Source: Pseudomonas vanderleydeniana
Lineage (GTDB): Bacteria; Pseudomonadota; Gammaproteobacteria; Pseudomonadales; Pseudomonadaceae
Reading direction: 5' to 3'
Assembly: GCF_014268755.2 (NCBI RefSeq)
Contig: NZ_CP077093.1
Location: 6,570,501-6,634,500, forward strand
DNA: 64,000 bases
Both the position numbers and the translations under genes were made by a program. Of this stretch, positions 1 through 8,854 are shown piece by piece. Numbering within the stretch: the stretch's first letter is position 1; every line of letters begins with the position of its first letter. Under the pieces are notes generated by a model. It was given only the letters and a program-made list of their open reading frames with translations. It did no database searches and was not told the DNA's origin.

Positions 1-625
1 GGTAGTCCGGAGCATTGAAGATCGCCGAGCCGGCGACGAACGTGTCGGCACCTGCCGCCGCGATTTCACGAATGTTGTTCACGTTCACGCCACCGTCGAT
101 TTCCAGGCGGATATCGCGACCGGACGCATCGATCAGCGCACGGGCCTCACGCAGCTTGTCGAGGGTGCCGGGGATGAACTTCTGCCCGCCAAAACCCGGG
201 TTGACGCTCATCAGCAGGACCATGTCGACCTTGTCCATGACGTACTTGAGCACATCCAGCGGAGTCGCCGGGTTGAACACCAGGCCGGCCTTGCAACCGC
301 CATCGCGGATCAGTTGCAGGGAGCGATCGACGTGCAGGGTGGCTTCCGGGTGGAAGGTGATGTAGGTCGCACCGGCCTCGATGAAGTCGCCGATGATGCG
401 ATCCACCGGGCTGACCATCAGGTGCGCATCGATCGGCGCAGTGATGCCGTACTTGCGCAGCGCAGCGCACACCATCGGGCCGATGGTCAGGTTGGGAACA
501 TAGTGGTTGTCCATGACATCGAAGTGCACGATATCGGCGCCAGCGGCGAGAACGTTGTCCACTTCCTCACCCAGGCGGGCGAAATCGGCGGAAAGAATCG
601 ACGGAGCAATAGCGAAGGGCTGCAT
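1..625 (-). CDS. rpe: ribulose-phosphate 3-epimerase (C-terminus cut by window edge)
   Basis: Interconverts ribulose 5-phosphate and xylulose 5-phosphate in the pentose phosphate pathway, in the cytosol. The reading frame starts at an ATG at 625 and runs off the left edge, so about 208 of the usual ~224 residues are visible. The N-terminus [15 protein letters not shown], the metal/catalytic stretches [12 protein letters not shown] and DAHLMV, and the late GGVN and AGS segments are all standard for the TIM-barrel Rpe family. It lies downstream of the agt transport operon on the same strand, separated by REP repeats. In Pseudomonas rpe usually continues into gph and trpE, which would lie beyond this edge. 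No frameshift is seen in the visible part. Confidence 0.95.
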   Translation of the reverse strand, partial: MQPFAIAPSILSADFARLGEEVDNVLAAGADIVHFDVMDNHYVPNLTIGPMVCAALRKYGITAPIDAHLMVSPVDRIIGDFIEAGATYITFHPEATLHVDRSLQLIRDGGCKAGLVFNPATPLDVLKYVMDKVDMVLLMSVNPGFGGQKFIPGTLDKLREARALIDASGRDIRLEIDGGVNVNNIREIAAAGADTFVAGSAIFNAPDY

Positions 626-768
626 GACGCACCTTATTGAACAGAATCACGGTGGCGCGCATTGTATACCTCATGTTTCGCCCAGCGCACCGTGACCGCG
701 ATAATTGGCCGCACATACAGCAGGCTTAAGCCTACGACTTTGGTCACCTCCGCGATATTACAGGCCCC

Positions 769-941
769 TGTAGGAGCCGGCTTGCTGGCGATCCACCGAA
801 GGCGGCCATCCGATACATCAATGGCGTCCGTGCGGCCGCTATCGCCAGCAAGCGGAGCGCCGCTCGGCCGGCTCCCACATTGACCGCGCCTGGCTCGGAA
901 GGCCGCGAACCCTGTAGGAGCGTGGCTTGCCCGCCAATAGC
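769..941. repeat. REP-type inverted repeat pair plus an extra half unit
   Basis: The 321-base gap between rpe and the agtD-like gene is mostly repeat. The left arm at 771-792 (TAGGAGCCGGCTTGCTGGCG...) is mirrored at 841-878 (ATCGCCAGCAAGC ... CGGCTCCCAC), with a 14-base GC-rich insertion inside the right arm. A partial third unit lies at about 912-941 and abuts the stop codon of the permease gene. The core GGCTTGCTGGCGAT recurs at 29581-29660, so it is a dispersed chromosomal family. Such Pseudomonas REP pairs commonly sit in 3' regions; here it may separate rpe expression from the transporter. I see no coding frame worth reporting in the gap. Confidence 0.8.
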
Positions 942-946
942 CGCCT

Positions 947-1771
947 TCAGGCCTGGGTGGTGCGCAGTTTCTCGCTGCGCCCACGCAGCCATTCCAGGGT
1001 CAGCAGCAGGATCACCGAGAAGGCGATCAGCAAGGTCGCGGCAGCGGCGATGGTCGGGCTGAGGTTTTCACGGATGCCGCTGAACATCTGCCGTGGCAAT
1101 GTTGCCTGCTCCGGGCCGGCGAGGAACAGCGTCACCACCACTTCATCGAACGAGGTGGCGAAAGCGAACAGCGCCCCGGAAATCACCCCCGGTGCAATCA
1201 GCGGCAGGGTCACCCGGCGGAACGTCGTCAGTGGCGAAGCTCCCAGGCTGGCGGCGGCGCGCACCAGATTGTGGTTGAAACCCTGCAAGGTCGCCGAGAC
1301 GGTGATGATCACGAAGGGGACGCCAAGCACGGCATGCACCACGATCAGCGACGAGAAGCTGTTGCCCAGCCCCAGCGGCGCGAAGAACAGGTAGCTGGCC
1401 ACGCCGATGATCACCACCGGCACCACCATCGGTGAAATCACCAAGGCCATCACCAGCGGCTTGCCGGGGAAGTTGCCGCGGGTCAGGCCGATGGCCGCCA
1501 GGGTACCGAACACCATCGCCAGCGCCGTTGCCGCCGGGGCAACGATGATGCTGTTCTTCAGGGCCCGCATCCACTCGGCGGAGGCGAAGAAGTCCTGGTA
1601 CCAGTGCAGCGAGAAGCCTTGCAGCGGATAGACCAGGAAGCTGCCGGCATTGAACGACAGCGGCACGATCACCAGTACCGGCAGGACCAGGAACAACAGG
1701 ATCAACCCGCACAGGATGCGCAAGCTGTAGAACCAGACCCGCTCGACGGGCGACATGTACGGACTGAGCAT
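947..1771 (-). CDS. agtD: ABC transporter permease, PotC/AgtD-like
   Basis: Inner-membrane permease of 274 residues for a polyamine/GABA/5-aminovalerate-type ABC importer. About six hydrophobic segments are visible, and the EAA loop that docks the ATPase reads VRAAASLGASPLTTFRRVTLP. It ends the operon; the gap to the preceding permease is 13 bases, so the two are co-transcribed and probably translationally close. The length is usual for the PotC family. The symbol rests on remembered synteny with P. aeruginosa PA0603-PA0607, where agtABCD lies upstream of rpe; the substrate itself cannot be read from this subunit. Putrescine/spermidine transport is the alternative. Confidence 0.85.
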   Translation of the reverse strand: MLSPYMSPVERVWFYSLRILCGLILLFLVLPVLVIVPLSFNAGSFLVYPLQGFSLHWYQDFFASAEWMRALKNSIIVAPAATALAMVFGTLAAIGLTRGNFPGKPLVMALVISPMVVPVVIIGVASYLFFAPLGLGNSFSSLIVVHAVLGVPFVIITVSATLQGFNHNLVRAAASLGASPLTTFRRVTLPLIAPGVISGALFAFATSFDEVVVTLFLAGPEQATLPRQMFSGIRENLSPTIAAAATLLIAFSVILLLTLEWLRGRSEKLRTTQA

Positions 1772-1784
1772 TTCGATTCTCTCC

Positions 1785-3032
1785 TTAACCCAGGCTCAGG
1801 CGGCTAGCGCCCACCAGCCGGCTGTAGATCAGGTACAGCAGTACGGTCGCCAGCAGCAGCAGGCCGCCCAGCGCCGTCGCCATGCCCCAGTTGATGCTGG
1901 TGTTGGTGTAGAAGGCGACGAAATAGCTGACCATCTGGTCGTTCGGGCTGCCCAGCAGCGCGGGGGTGATGTAGTAACCGATCGCCAGGATGAACACCAG
2001 CAGACAACCGGCACCGACACCGGCGTAGGTCTGCGGGAAGTAGACCCGCCAGAAGCTGGTGAACGGATGGCAGCCGAGGGAAATCGCGGCCCGCATGTAG
2101 GTCGGCGAGATGCCCTTCATCACGCTGTAGATCGGCAGGATCATGAACGGCAGCAGGATGTGCACCATGGAGATGTAGACCCCGGTGCGGTTGAACACCA
2201 GCTCCAGCGGCTTGTCGATCACGCCCATGGCCATCAGCGCACTGTTGATCAGGCCGCCCGACTGCAGCAGCACGATCCACGCCGCGACCCGTACCAGGAT
2301 CGAGGTCCAGAATGGCAGCAGCACCAGGATCATCAGCAGGTTGCTCTTGCGCGCCGGCAGGTTCGCCAGCAGGTAGGCCAGCGGATAGGCCAGGAGCAGG
2401 CAGATCGCGGTGATCACCAGGCCCATCCAGAACGTACGGGCGAAGATGTCGAGGTAGATGGCCTGGTCAGGGGTGGCCGGGGCCAGTTCGCCGAGGTCGT
2501 CGATGCGGTGATCGACGGCCGCCAGCAGGTAATAGGGGGTGACACTACTGGTATTGCGCCGGATCGCCTGCCAGTACGCCGGATCGCCCCAGCGTTCGTC
2601 GAGGGCTTCCAGGGCTTCCTTGTAGGACGTCGGCTCAGCCTTGAACGGCAGCGAGCGGGCAGTCTTGGTCAACAGGCTGCGATAGCCGGCCAGCTCCATG
2701 TTCAGGCGCTTGGACAGGTCGCCCAGATTCTGGTTCTTGCGGGCTTCGCCCAGCTCTTCACCCAGGGCCTTGTAGGCTGCCTCACCGGGCAAGCCCTTGC
2801 CATCCCAGGCCGACACGGCCGCCACGGTGCGCGGCAGGGCGCTGATCACCTCAGGGTTGCCGACGCTCTTGTAGAGCAGCGCGACGATAGGGACCAGGAA
2901 CACCAGCAGCAGGAACAGCACCAGCGGTGCGATCAAGGCCTGGGCCTTCCAGCGGTTGACCCGCTCGGCACGCGCCAGGCGCTGCTTCAGGGTGGGACTG
3001 GTCCCCTCGTTCAGAGGAACGGTGATGGCCAT
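1785..3032 (-). CDS. agtC: ABC transporter permease, PotB/AgtC-like
   Basis: Inner-membrane permease of 415 residues. The first transmembrane helix (LIAPLVLFLLLVFLVPIVAL, about residues 33-52) is followed by a long periplasmic insertion of roughly 140 residues before the remaining helices. That insertion makes it longer than E. coli PotB (~285 residues), and it is a known trait of this Pseudomonas/rhizobial subtype. The EAA loop reads YMRAAISLGCHPFTSFWRV. I chose the ATG at 3032 because a GGAG lies 7 bases upstream; the frame stays open further up to 3134, but only through REP sequence. It pairs with the PotC-like permease to form the membrane channel. Confidence 0.86.
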   Translation of the reverse strand: MAITVPLNEGTSPTLKQRLARAERVNRWKAQALIAPLVLFLLLVFLVPIVALLYKSVGNPEVISALPRTVAAVSAWDGKGLPGEAAYKALGEELGEARKNQNLGDLSKRLNMELAGYRSLLTKTARSLPFKAEPTSYKEALEALDERWGDPAYWQAIRRNTSSVTPYYLLAAVDHRIDDLGELAPATPDQAIYLDIFARTFWMGLVITAICLLLAYPLAYLLANLPARKSNLLMILVLLPFWTSILVRVAAWIVLLQSGGLINSALMAMGVIDKPLELVFNRTGVYISMVHILLPFMILPIYSVMKGISPTYMRAAISLGCHPFTSFWRVYFPQTYAGVGAGCLLVFILAIGYYITPALLGSPNDQMVSYFVAFYTNTSINWGMATALGGLLLLATVLLYLIYSRLVGASRLSLG

Positions 3033-3080
3033 GACGAACTCCGGAAATCTTTGATCAATCGAGAATGCAGCGACACATCG

Positions 3081-3211
3081 GTGGCGAGGGGGCTTGCCCC
3101 CGTTCGGCTGCACAGCAGCCGTAAAACCATGCAATGCGGTGTACCTGATACACCACAGGCACCGGTTTCAGGGCCGCTTCGCGCCCCAACGGGGGCAAGC
3201 CCCCTCGCCAC
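3081..3211. repeat. REP pair: perfect 24-base inverted repeat
   Basis: Positions 3081-3104 and 3188-3211 are perfect reverse complements over 24 bases (GTGGCGAGGGGGCTTGCC... at the left), separated by 83 bases. Each arm is itself nearly palindromic (GGGGGCTTGCCCCC). A smaller hairpin CGGCTG-cacag-CAGCCG sits between them at 3105-3121. The block lies inside the agt operon between the binding-protein gene and the first permease gene. REP/hairpin elements in this place commonly protect the upstream mRNA and lower permease expression relative to the binding protein. Confidence 0.85.
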
Positions 3212-3244
3212 CCCGCTCACGCCTGCAAGAGGACGAGTCGGGGG

Positions 3245-4288
3245 TTACTTGGCAGCCCAGGCGTTGAAGCGCTGCTCCAGTTGCTCGCCGTTGTCAGCCC
3301 AGAAGCTGACGTCGATCTGCACCTGGTTGGCGATGTTTTCCGGAGTGGTCGGCATATCCTTGAGGATGTCCTTGGCCAGCAACGGTACCGCCTGGGTGTT
3401 GGCCGGGCCGTAGGCGATGTTTTCCGAGTAGGTCTTCTGCTGCTGTGGCATGACCGAGAAGGCGATGAACTTCTTCGCCACGTCGGCACGTGCCTTGTCC
3501 AGGCCCTTCGGAATGGCCCAGGCATCGAAGTCGTAGATGCCGCCGTTCCAGACCACCTTCAGGTTGCTTTCCTTCTGTACCGCGGCGATGCGACCGTTGT
3601 AGGCCGAGCTCATCACCACGTCACCCGAGGCAAGGTATTGCGGTGGCTGGGCACCGGCTTCCCACCACTGGATGTAAGGCTTGAGCTCGTCGAGTTTCTT
3701 GAACGCGCGATCCTGGCCATCCTTGCCGGCCAGTACCTTGTAGACGTCCTTCGGCGCAACGCCGTCGGCCATCAGGGCGAATTCCAGGGTGTACTTGGCG
3801 CCCTTGCGCAGGCCGCGCTTGCCCGGGAATTTCTTGGTGTCCCAGAAATCGGCCCAGCTGGTGGGGGCGGACTTGAGCTTGTCGGCGTTGTAGGCCAGCA
3901 CCGTCGACCAGACGAAGAAGCCCACGCCGCAAGGCTGGATGGCGCCCTTGACGTAGTCTTCGGTCTTGCCGAACAGGGCCGGGTCCAGTTGTTCGAACAT
4001 GTCTTCGTCACAGCCGCGCGACAGCTCCGGCGACTCGACTTCCACCAGGTCCCAGGACACGCTCTTGGTGTCGACCATGACCTTGACCTTGGCCATTTCA
4101 CCGTTGTACTCGCCGGCGACGATCTTGCCGTTGCCCGCCTGTGCTTCCCAAGGGGCGTAGAACGCCTTGACCTGGGCCGCCTTGTTCGCGCCACCAAAGG
4201 ACACCACGGTCAGGTCGGTCGCCGCCATGGCATTTGCCGCGCACATCAGCCCTACTGCGAGGGCACTGAATTTCAGGGATTTGAGCAT
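3245..4288 (-). CDS. agtB: periplasmic substrate-binding protein of the agt/polyamine ABC importer
   Basis: A 347-residue extracellular solute-binding protein. The signal peptide MLKSLKFSALAVGLMCAANAMA is followed by a predicted cut before ATDLTVVSFGG. The mature part has the PotD-like two-lobe layout with motifs such as WDLVEVESPE and LAYNADKLKSAPTSW. It is encoded between the ATPase and the permeases, with a 70-base gap to the ATPase gene and a REP pair after it. By synteny it corresponds to the P. aeruginosa binding protein for 4-aminobutyrate and 5-aminovalerate; the ligand is inferred, not visible. Putrescine or spermidine would be the other common ligands of this family. Confidence 0.87.
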   Translation of the reverse strand: MLKSLKFSALAVGLMCAANAMAATDLTVVSFGGANKAAQVKAFYAPWEAQAGNGKIVAGEYNGEMAKVKVMVDTKSVSWDLVEVESPELSRGCDEDMFEQLDPALFGKTEDYVKGAIQPCGVGFFVWSTVLAYNADKLKSAPTSWADFWDTKKFPGKRGLRKGAKYTLEFALMADGVAPKDVYKVLAGKDGQDRAFKKLDELKPYIQWWEAGAQPPQYLASGDVVMSSAYNGRIAAVQKESNLKVVWNGGIYDFDAWAIPKGLDKARADVAKKFIAFSVMPQQQKTYSENIAYGPANTQAVPLLAKDILKDMPTTPENIANQVQIDVSFWADNGEQLEQRFNAWAAK

Positions 4289-4358
4289 TTATTCTTCTCT
4301 CCACGAGTGCAGGTTGGTGAAGCACGGGGCGATGGGTTCGCCTCTTGGGGTACAGCGA

Positions 4359-5483
4359 TCAGCTGGCGTCGAGCACCGGGTCCAGCGCGCGAACGTGCTC
4401 GACCTGCCAGCCAAGGGGAACGACATCACCGACCGCCAGCGCCGGATCGAGCTCGGCGATGGGCTGTTTCACGAAGAAGTCGGTTTTGCCGCAAACCTCC
4501 AGGCGCACGCGAACGTGGTCGCCCAGGTAGATGAATTCGGCCACGCGGCCGGAGAAACGATTGGCGCAGGACTCACTGGAACCGTTGAGGCTGATGCGCT
4601 CGGGACGGATCGACAGGGTCACCGGCTCGCCGGTCTTGCCGACATTCACCGCCAGAGCCTCGACCTTCTCGCCGCGGCCCAGTTCGACCACGCAGCGATC
4701 GCCACTGTGGCTGTGCAGGCGTCCGCTGAGGCGATTGTTCTCGCCGATGAAGTTGGCGACGAAGGTGTTGCGTGGCTCTTCATAAAGCGTGCGCGGTGGC
4801 GCGATCTGCTGGATCTCGCCCTGGTGGAACACCGCCACCCGGTCGGACATGGTCAGGGCTTCGCCCTGATCGTGGGTCACGTAGACCACGGTCACGCCGA
4901 GGCGTTGGTGCAGGTGCTTGATCTCCATCTGCATGTGTTCACGCAGTTGCTTGTCCAGCGCGCCCAGCGGCTCGTCCATCAGCACCAGCTGCGGTTCGAA
5001 CACCAGCGCCCGGGCCAGGGCCACCCGCTGCTGCTGGCCACCGGACAGTTGCGCCGGGTAGCGTTGGGCGAACTTGTCGAGCTGGACCATGCCCAGCACA
5101 CGCTTGACCCGCTCGCTGATGTCGGTCTTGCTCAAGCCGCGCACGCTCAGCGGGAACGCCAGGTTCTCGGCCACGGTCATGTGCGGGAACAGCGCATAGT
5201 TCTGGAACACCATGCCGATATCGCGCTTGTGCGGCGGCACGTTGTTGATGGAGCGTCCAGCCAGCTGGATCTCGCCAGCGGTCGGCGTTTCGAACCCGGC
5301 CAGCATCATCAGGCTGGTGGTCTTGCCGGAACCGGAAGGCCCGAGCAAGGTAAGGAATTCGCCCTTGCGAATGTCCAGGTTGAGGTCCTTGACGATCAGG
5401 TTCTCGCCATCGTAGCTCTTCTGCACACCACGAAAGCTGACCAGGATGTCCTTGGCCCCAGCGCTTGAATCAACCTCGCTCAT
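4359..5483 (-). CDS. agtA: ABC transporter ATP-binding protein, PotA/AgtA-like
   Basis: ATPase subunit that powers the importer from the cytoplasmic face. Walker A GPSGSGKTTS, the Q-loop, the signature LSGGQQQRVALARAL, Walker B LVLMDEPLGALD and the H-loop THDQGEAL are all intact, followed by a C-terminal TOBE-type domain from about residue 240 to the end. I chose the ATG at 5483, giving 374 residues, with AAGGTG in front. A GTG two codons upstream at 5489 is also open. It is the first gene of agtABCD, and the regulatory palindrome at 5590-5609 lies about 110 bases upstream. Confidence 0.9.
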   Translation of the reverse strand: MSEVDSSAGAKDILVSFRGVQKSYDGENLIVKDLNLDIRKGEFLTLLGPSGSGKTTSLMMLAGFETPTAGEIQLAGRSINNVPPHKRDIGMVFQNYALFPHMTVAENLAFPLSVRGLSKTDISERVKRVLGMVQLDKFAQRYPAQLSGGQQQRVALARALVFEPQLVLMDEPLGALDKQLREHMQMEIKHLHQRLGVTVVYVTHDQGEALTMSDRVAVFHQGEIQQIAPPRTLYEEPRNTFVANFIGENNRLSGRLHSHSGDRCVVELGRGEKVEALAVNVGKTGEPVTLSIRPERISLNGSSESCANRFSGRVAEFIYLGDHVRVRLEVCGKTDFFVKQPIAELDPALAVGDVVPLGWQVEHVRALDPVLDAS

Positions 5484-5516
5484 ACCCACACCTTTTTGTT
5501 TTGACTGCCGTGGACT

Positions 5517-5545
5517 AAGCCTAGTGAAGGCTGCACACAGCGCAA
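5517..5545 (-). promoter_or_regulatory. weak sigma-70-like promoter before agtA
   Basis: On the minus strand TTGCGC (5545-5540) and TAGGCT (5523-5518) are 16 bases apart, and a transcript would begin about 30 bases before the ATG. Both boxes are poor matches, which fits a promoter needing an activator such as AgtR. This is an inference. Confidence 0.3.
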
Positions 5546-5589
5546 ATCGGGGGGTGTGAGAGATTGTCCTCAGCAGTCTGGAAGAGTTG

Positions 5590-5609
5590 TTGTAGGGATC
5601 GCCCTACAA
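5590..5609. promoter_or_regulatory. 8-4-8 perfect palindrome, candidate AgtR operator
   Basis: TTGTAGGG-ATCG-CCCTACAA is a perfect dyad in the 245-base region between agtA and agtR. Its centre is about 50-60 bases upstream of the candidate -35 box for agtA, a normal place for a LuxR/FixJ-type response regulator to activate. It could also simply form an RNA hairpin. No other dyad of this quality is seen in the region. Confidence 0.5.
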
Positions 5610-5728
5610 GGATGACGCAATTGGATAAGCCGAGAAGCACTTTGCCATGACCGCCCGCATAACAGCGTCAGCCAACCGCCTGCCGCTGTCGCTAATGGAT
5701 ATGCCGGCGCTTTTCCGGCGGGCCCGCG

Positions 5729-6358
5729 TCAGAGCAACTTGTGCTCCATGGCGTACTTCACCAGCTCGGCCAGGGAGGTGATGTTGAGCTTCTGCATCAG
5801 CCTGGCCTTGTGGGTGCTGATGGTCTTGCTGCTCAGCGCCAGTTGCTGGGCGATATCGTTCACGTTGGCCCCCTGGGCCAGGCGCTCGAATACCGAGAAT
5901 TCGCGTTCCGAGAGCAGCGCGTGCAGTGGCCGCGAGTCGGTCAGGCCGACCTCGAAGACCATCCGGTCGGCCAGCTCCGGGTCGATGTAGCGCCCGCCCG
6001 CCGCCACCTTGCGAATGGCGGTCAGCAGCAGGGATGGATCGCTGTCCTTGGTCGCATAACCGGCAGCGCCGATCTTGAGGGCCCGAGCGGCCATCTGCGC
6101 CTCGTCGTGCATCGACAGCACGAGAATGGCCGGCGGGTCGCTCAACGCGCGGATCCGCGGAATGGCCTCCAGGCCGTTGACGCCGGGCATCGAGATATCC
6201 AGCAGGACCACCTCGCAGGGCGTGTGCCGCAAGGCCTCCATCAGTTGCTCGCCATTGCTCGCCTCCCCCGCCACCTGCAGGTCCTTGGCCAGGCCGATCA
6301 ATTGCTTGATGCCCTCGCGGACGATGGTGTGGTCTTCGGCTACCAGTACGCGGATCAC
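5729..6358 (-). CDS. agtR: LuxR/NarL-family response regulator, AgtR-like
   Basis: A 209-residue response regulator. The receiver domain (about residues 1-120) has the acidic pair E8/D9, phospho-acceptor D54 in VLLDISMPG and a conserved Lys/Thr region. The C-terminal helix-turn-helix of the LuxR type spans about 145-205 (LSEREFSVFERLAQGANVNDIAQQLALSSKTISTHKARL). It starts 26 bases after the stop of the sensor kinase gene, so the two form an operon. By synteny this is P. aeruginosa AgtR, which activates the transporter in response to 5-aminovalerate/GABA. The palindrome at 5590-5609 is its most likely target here. Confidence 0.88.
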   Translation of the reverse strand: MIRVLVAEDHTIVREGIKQLIGLAKDLQVAGEASNGEQLMEALRHTPCEVVLLDISMPGVNGLEAIPRIRALSDPPAILVLSMHDEAQMAARALKIGAAGYATKDSDPSLLLTAIRKVAAGGRYIDPELADRMVFEVGLTDSRPLHALLSEREFSVFERLAQGANVNDIAQQLALSSKTISTHKARLMQKLNITSLAELVKYAMEHKLL

Positions 6359-6384
6359 GTTCTACTCCTGCTCGGTCAAAAGGC

Positions 6385-8790
6385 TCACATGGCCTGCGGC
6401 GGGTCCAACGGTACACGAACACTCAGGGTCGTGCCCTCGCCAACGCTGCTTTCCAGCGACAGGCTGCCGCCCAGCATCAGCACCCGCTCACGCATGCCGA
6501 CCAGGCCGAACGAGGTCGGCCGGCCGCTGGACGCGGCGAAACCCACGCCATCATCGCTGATGGTCAGGCACAGGTCCTGCCCGTCGATCGCCAGCGTCAG
6601 TTCCACAGTATGCGCCTGGGCATGGCGCATGACATTGGTCAGCGCCTCCTGAAGAATCCGAAACAGCCCGGTGGCCTTGGCATCGCTGAGCGCCGGCAGG
6701 TTTTCCGGAACCTGCACCAGGCACGGGATCTGCGTACGGGCCTCGAAACGCCGGGCCTGCCACTCGATGGCCGAAGCGATGCCGGCATCGAGAATCGGTG
6801 GACGCAAGGCGGTCGCGACATCGCGCACCAACTGGAACAGCTGCGCGATCAGCTTTTTCATGCTGTTCAGGCGCTCGTTCAGCCCTGGGTCGAGCTGCGC
6901 ATAGGCCAACTCGCACATGGAGGTCTCCAGCTTGAGCACCGTCAGCATCTGTCCCAGCTCATCATGGACTTCCCGGGCGATACGGGCCTTTTCCTCTTCG
7001 CGGACGCTTTCCAGGTGCGCCGACAGCTCGCGCAGCTGCTCCCGCGAGCTGGCCAGCTCCAGCTCGATACGCTTGCTTTCGGTAATGTCCCAGACGATAC
7101 CGTCCCAGACCATCGTGCCATCGGCCAGGCGGCGGGTGATGGCCTTGATCTCGGCCCAGCGCTGCCGGCCGTCGCGGGTCATGATCCGCCCCTGCCATGC
7201 CCAGTCGCTGTCGGAATCGATCGCCAGGTCCTGGACGCGGTGATAGTCGGCGCGATCATCCGGATGGACCACGCTGCGCAGGCCGATCTCCTGCCGCCGC
7301 AGGGTCGCGGGCGCATGACCAACCAGGCTCTCGCTGCCCTCGCTGATATACGGGAAATACAGTTCGCCGGTCTGCGGCACCCGTTCCAGGCGGAACACCA
7401 GGCCCGGAACGTTGGCCGCGATCCCCTTGAGCCGGGCCTCGCTCTCCTGGAGCGCGGCCAGGGCCCGGCGTCGCTCGGTGACATCGTTGAGATAGACCAC
7501 CAGGTACTCGCCATCGCGAAAGCGCAGGAAGCTGAGGGACACGTCGGCCGGCAGGATGCTGCCATCGGCTCGCCGGCATTGGGTCTCGAAGCTCTGCGGC
7601 GCCTCGTCGCTGGCCCGCGCGCGCTTCCACAGGTTCAGCCAGCGGTCCATGTGCAGGTTCGGTTCGAAGTCGATCAATGGCCGATCGAACAACGCACCCG
7701 GTGGATAGCCGAGCATCTCCTCGGCCGCCCGGTTGGCATAACGCACGTGGCTGTCCCAGTTGACCCAGAGAATACCCACAGTGCTCTGGTCAATGGAAAA
7801 CTGGGTCAGGCGCAACGCCTCCTCGCTGGCTTCGCGCCGCGCCAGGTCCTCGCGGGCGGCGAGCAGGGCCTGTTCCAGGCTGCGCTGCTGGCGGCGCAAC
7901 CAGAACACGATCGCCAGGCCGGCCAGGAACATCACGACCAGCAGCAGGCACAGGTTCTGCCAGAAGCCCGGTGACGCCGACAGGCGCGGATACTTGGGCT
8001 GCAGCCAGCGCAGATGAAGTTGGTCGAGGTCCCGGGCGGGAATCGCATGCAACGCCTTCTCGACGATCCCGGCCAGCTCCGGCCAGTCGCGTCGACTCGC
8101 CACCCGCAACAGTTGCGGCAAGCCGATATCACCGACCACCGCCAGGCCGGCAAACTCCTCCTCGCCGGACAGGCGACTGAGCTGTGCCTCATCGACCACC
8201 GCATAGCGGGCCTGCTGGCTCAACAATAGTTGCAAGGCCTGACGCTCAGCCGGCACGCCCTGCAGGTTGAGGTTGCTGTAGGTGCTGCGCAGGTAATCGG
8301 CGATGGCGCTGGGCATGCGCACGGCGACCCGGGTCTGGCTGTCGAGTTTTTCCAGCTCGACCGCGCCCGCACCATTACGCTCGCCGACCACCAGTTGCGG
8401 CACCCGCATGTACGGGTCGGAGAACAACCACAGGCGCAGGCCCGCCGGCGTCTGGGTCAACCCTGGTGCCATGTCGACCTCATCCTCCTCCAGCGCCTTC
8501 TCCAGTTGCGCCTGGTCGGGGAAATTACGCCAGGTCAACTCGACGTTCATCGCCTTGGCCAGCCACTGCATCAGCTCGACATTGGCCCCGGACAAACGCT
8601 GCAGGCGTCGGTCGTATTGCGCATAAGGCGCCTGCAGCACCAGGCCGACCCGCAGCTCGCGGTGTTCGTCGAGCCAGCGATGCTGCTCGCTGGAGAGTGG
8701 CAGGCCAGGCACCGGCGCAGCCCAGGCCATCAAGGGAAGACACAGCCAGCCGATAACCCAAAGACAGCAAAAACGCATGATTCGACTCAT
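6385..8790 (-). CDS. agtS: membrane sensor histidine kinase with periplasmic solute-binding domain, AgtS-like
   Basis: About 800 residues. A signal/anchor segment is followed by a bacterial extracellular solute-binding family 3 domain (about 25-265), a transmembrane helix (LLLVVMFLAGLAIVFWLRR, about 285-303), two PAS/PAC units (about 330-450 and 455-585), a HisKA_3 dimerisation region with the phospho-accepting His near residue 609 (AREVHDELGQ), and a HATPase_c domain (N-box near ALTNVMRHA, G-box DDGVGF). It is predicted to sense a ligand directly in the periplasm and phosphorylate AgtR. The start is uncertain: ATG at 8790 or 8778, or TTG at 8802. It is divergent from the DUF3530 gene, sharing a ~65-base promoter region. 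Confidence 0.87.
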   Translation of the reverse strand: MSRIMRFCCLWVIGWLCLPLMAWAAPVPGLPLSSEQHRWLDEHRELRVGLVLQAPYAQYDRRLQRLSGANVELMQWLAKAMNVELTWRNFPDQAQLEKALEEDEVDMAPGLTQTPAGLRLWLFSDPYMRVPQLVVGERNGAGAVELEKLDSQTRVAVRMPSAIADYLRSTYSNLNLQGVPAERQALQLLLSQQARYAVVDEAQLSRLSGEEEFAGLAVVGDIGLPQLLRVASRRDWPELAGIVEKALHAIPARDLDQLHLRWLQPKYPRLSASPGFWQNLCLLLVVMFLAGLAIVFWLRRQQRSLEQALLAAREDLARREASEEALRLTQFSIDQSTVGILWVNWDSHVRYANRAAEEMLGYPPGALFDRPLIDFEPNLHMDRWLNLWKRARASDEAPQSFETQCRRADGSILPADVSLSFLRFRDGEYLVVYLNDVTERRRALAALQESEARLKGIAANVPGLVFRLERVPQTGELYFPYISEGSESLVGHAPATLRRQEIGLRSVVHPDDRADYHRVQDLAIDSDSDWAWQGRIMTRDGRQRWAEIKAITRRLADGTMVWDGIVWDITESKRIELELASSREQLRELSAHLESVREEEKARIAREVHDELGQMLTVLKLETSMCELAYAQLDPGLNERLNSMKKLIAQLFQLVRDVATALRPPILDAGIASAIEWQARRFEARTQIPCLVQVPENLPALSDAKATGLFRILQEALTNVMRHAQAHTVELTLAIDGQDLCLTISDDGVGFAASSGRPTSFGLVGMRERVLMLGGSLSLESSVGEGTTLSVRVPLDPPQAM

Positions 8791-8854
8791 CCACACTGAC
8801 AAATACTGACCAACCCATTAGGCTGCCAGGATTACCTCTGGCCTGGAAAATCCG

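Noticed and set aside
771..941. CRISPR-like repeats
   Set aside because: The repeats are inverted REP units, not evenly spaced direct repeats; no cas genes are present anywhere in the window.
1755..3413. 552-codon open frame on the plus strand
   Set aside because: It lies opposite the two permease genes, is rich in Gln/Asp/Arg as antisense frames of GC-rich genes are, and shows no domain. It is a shadow.
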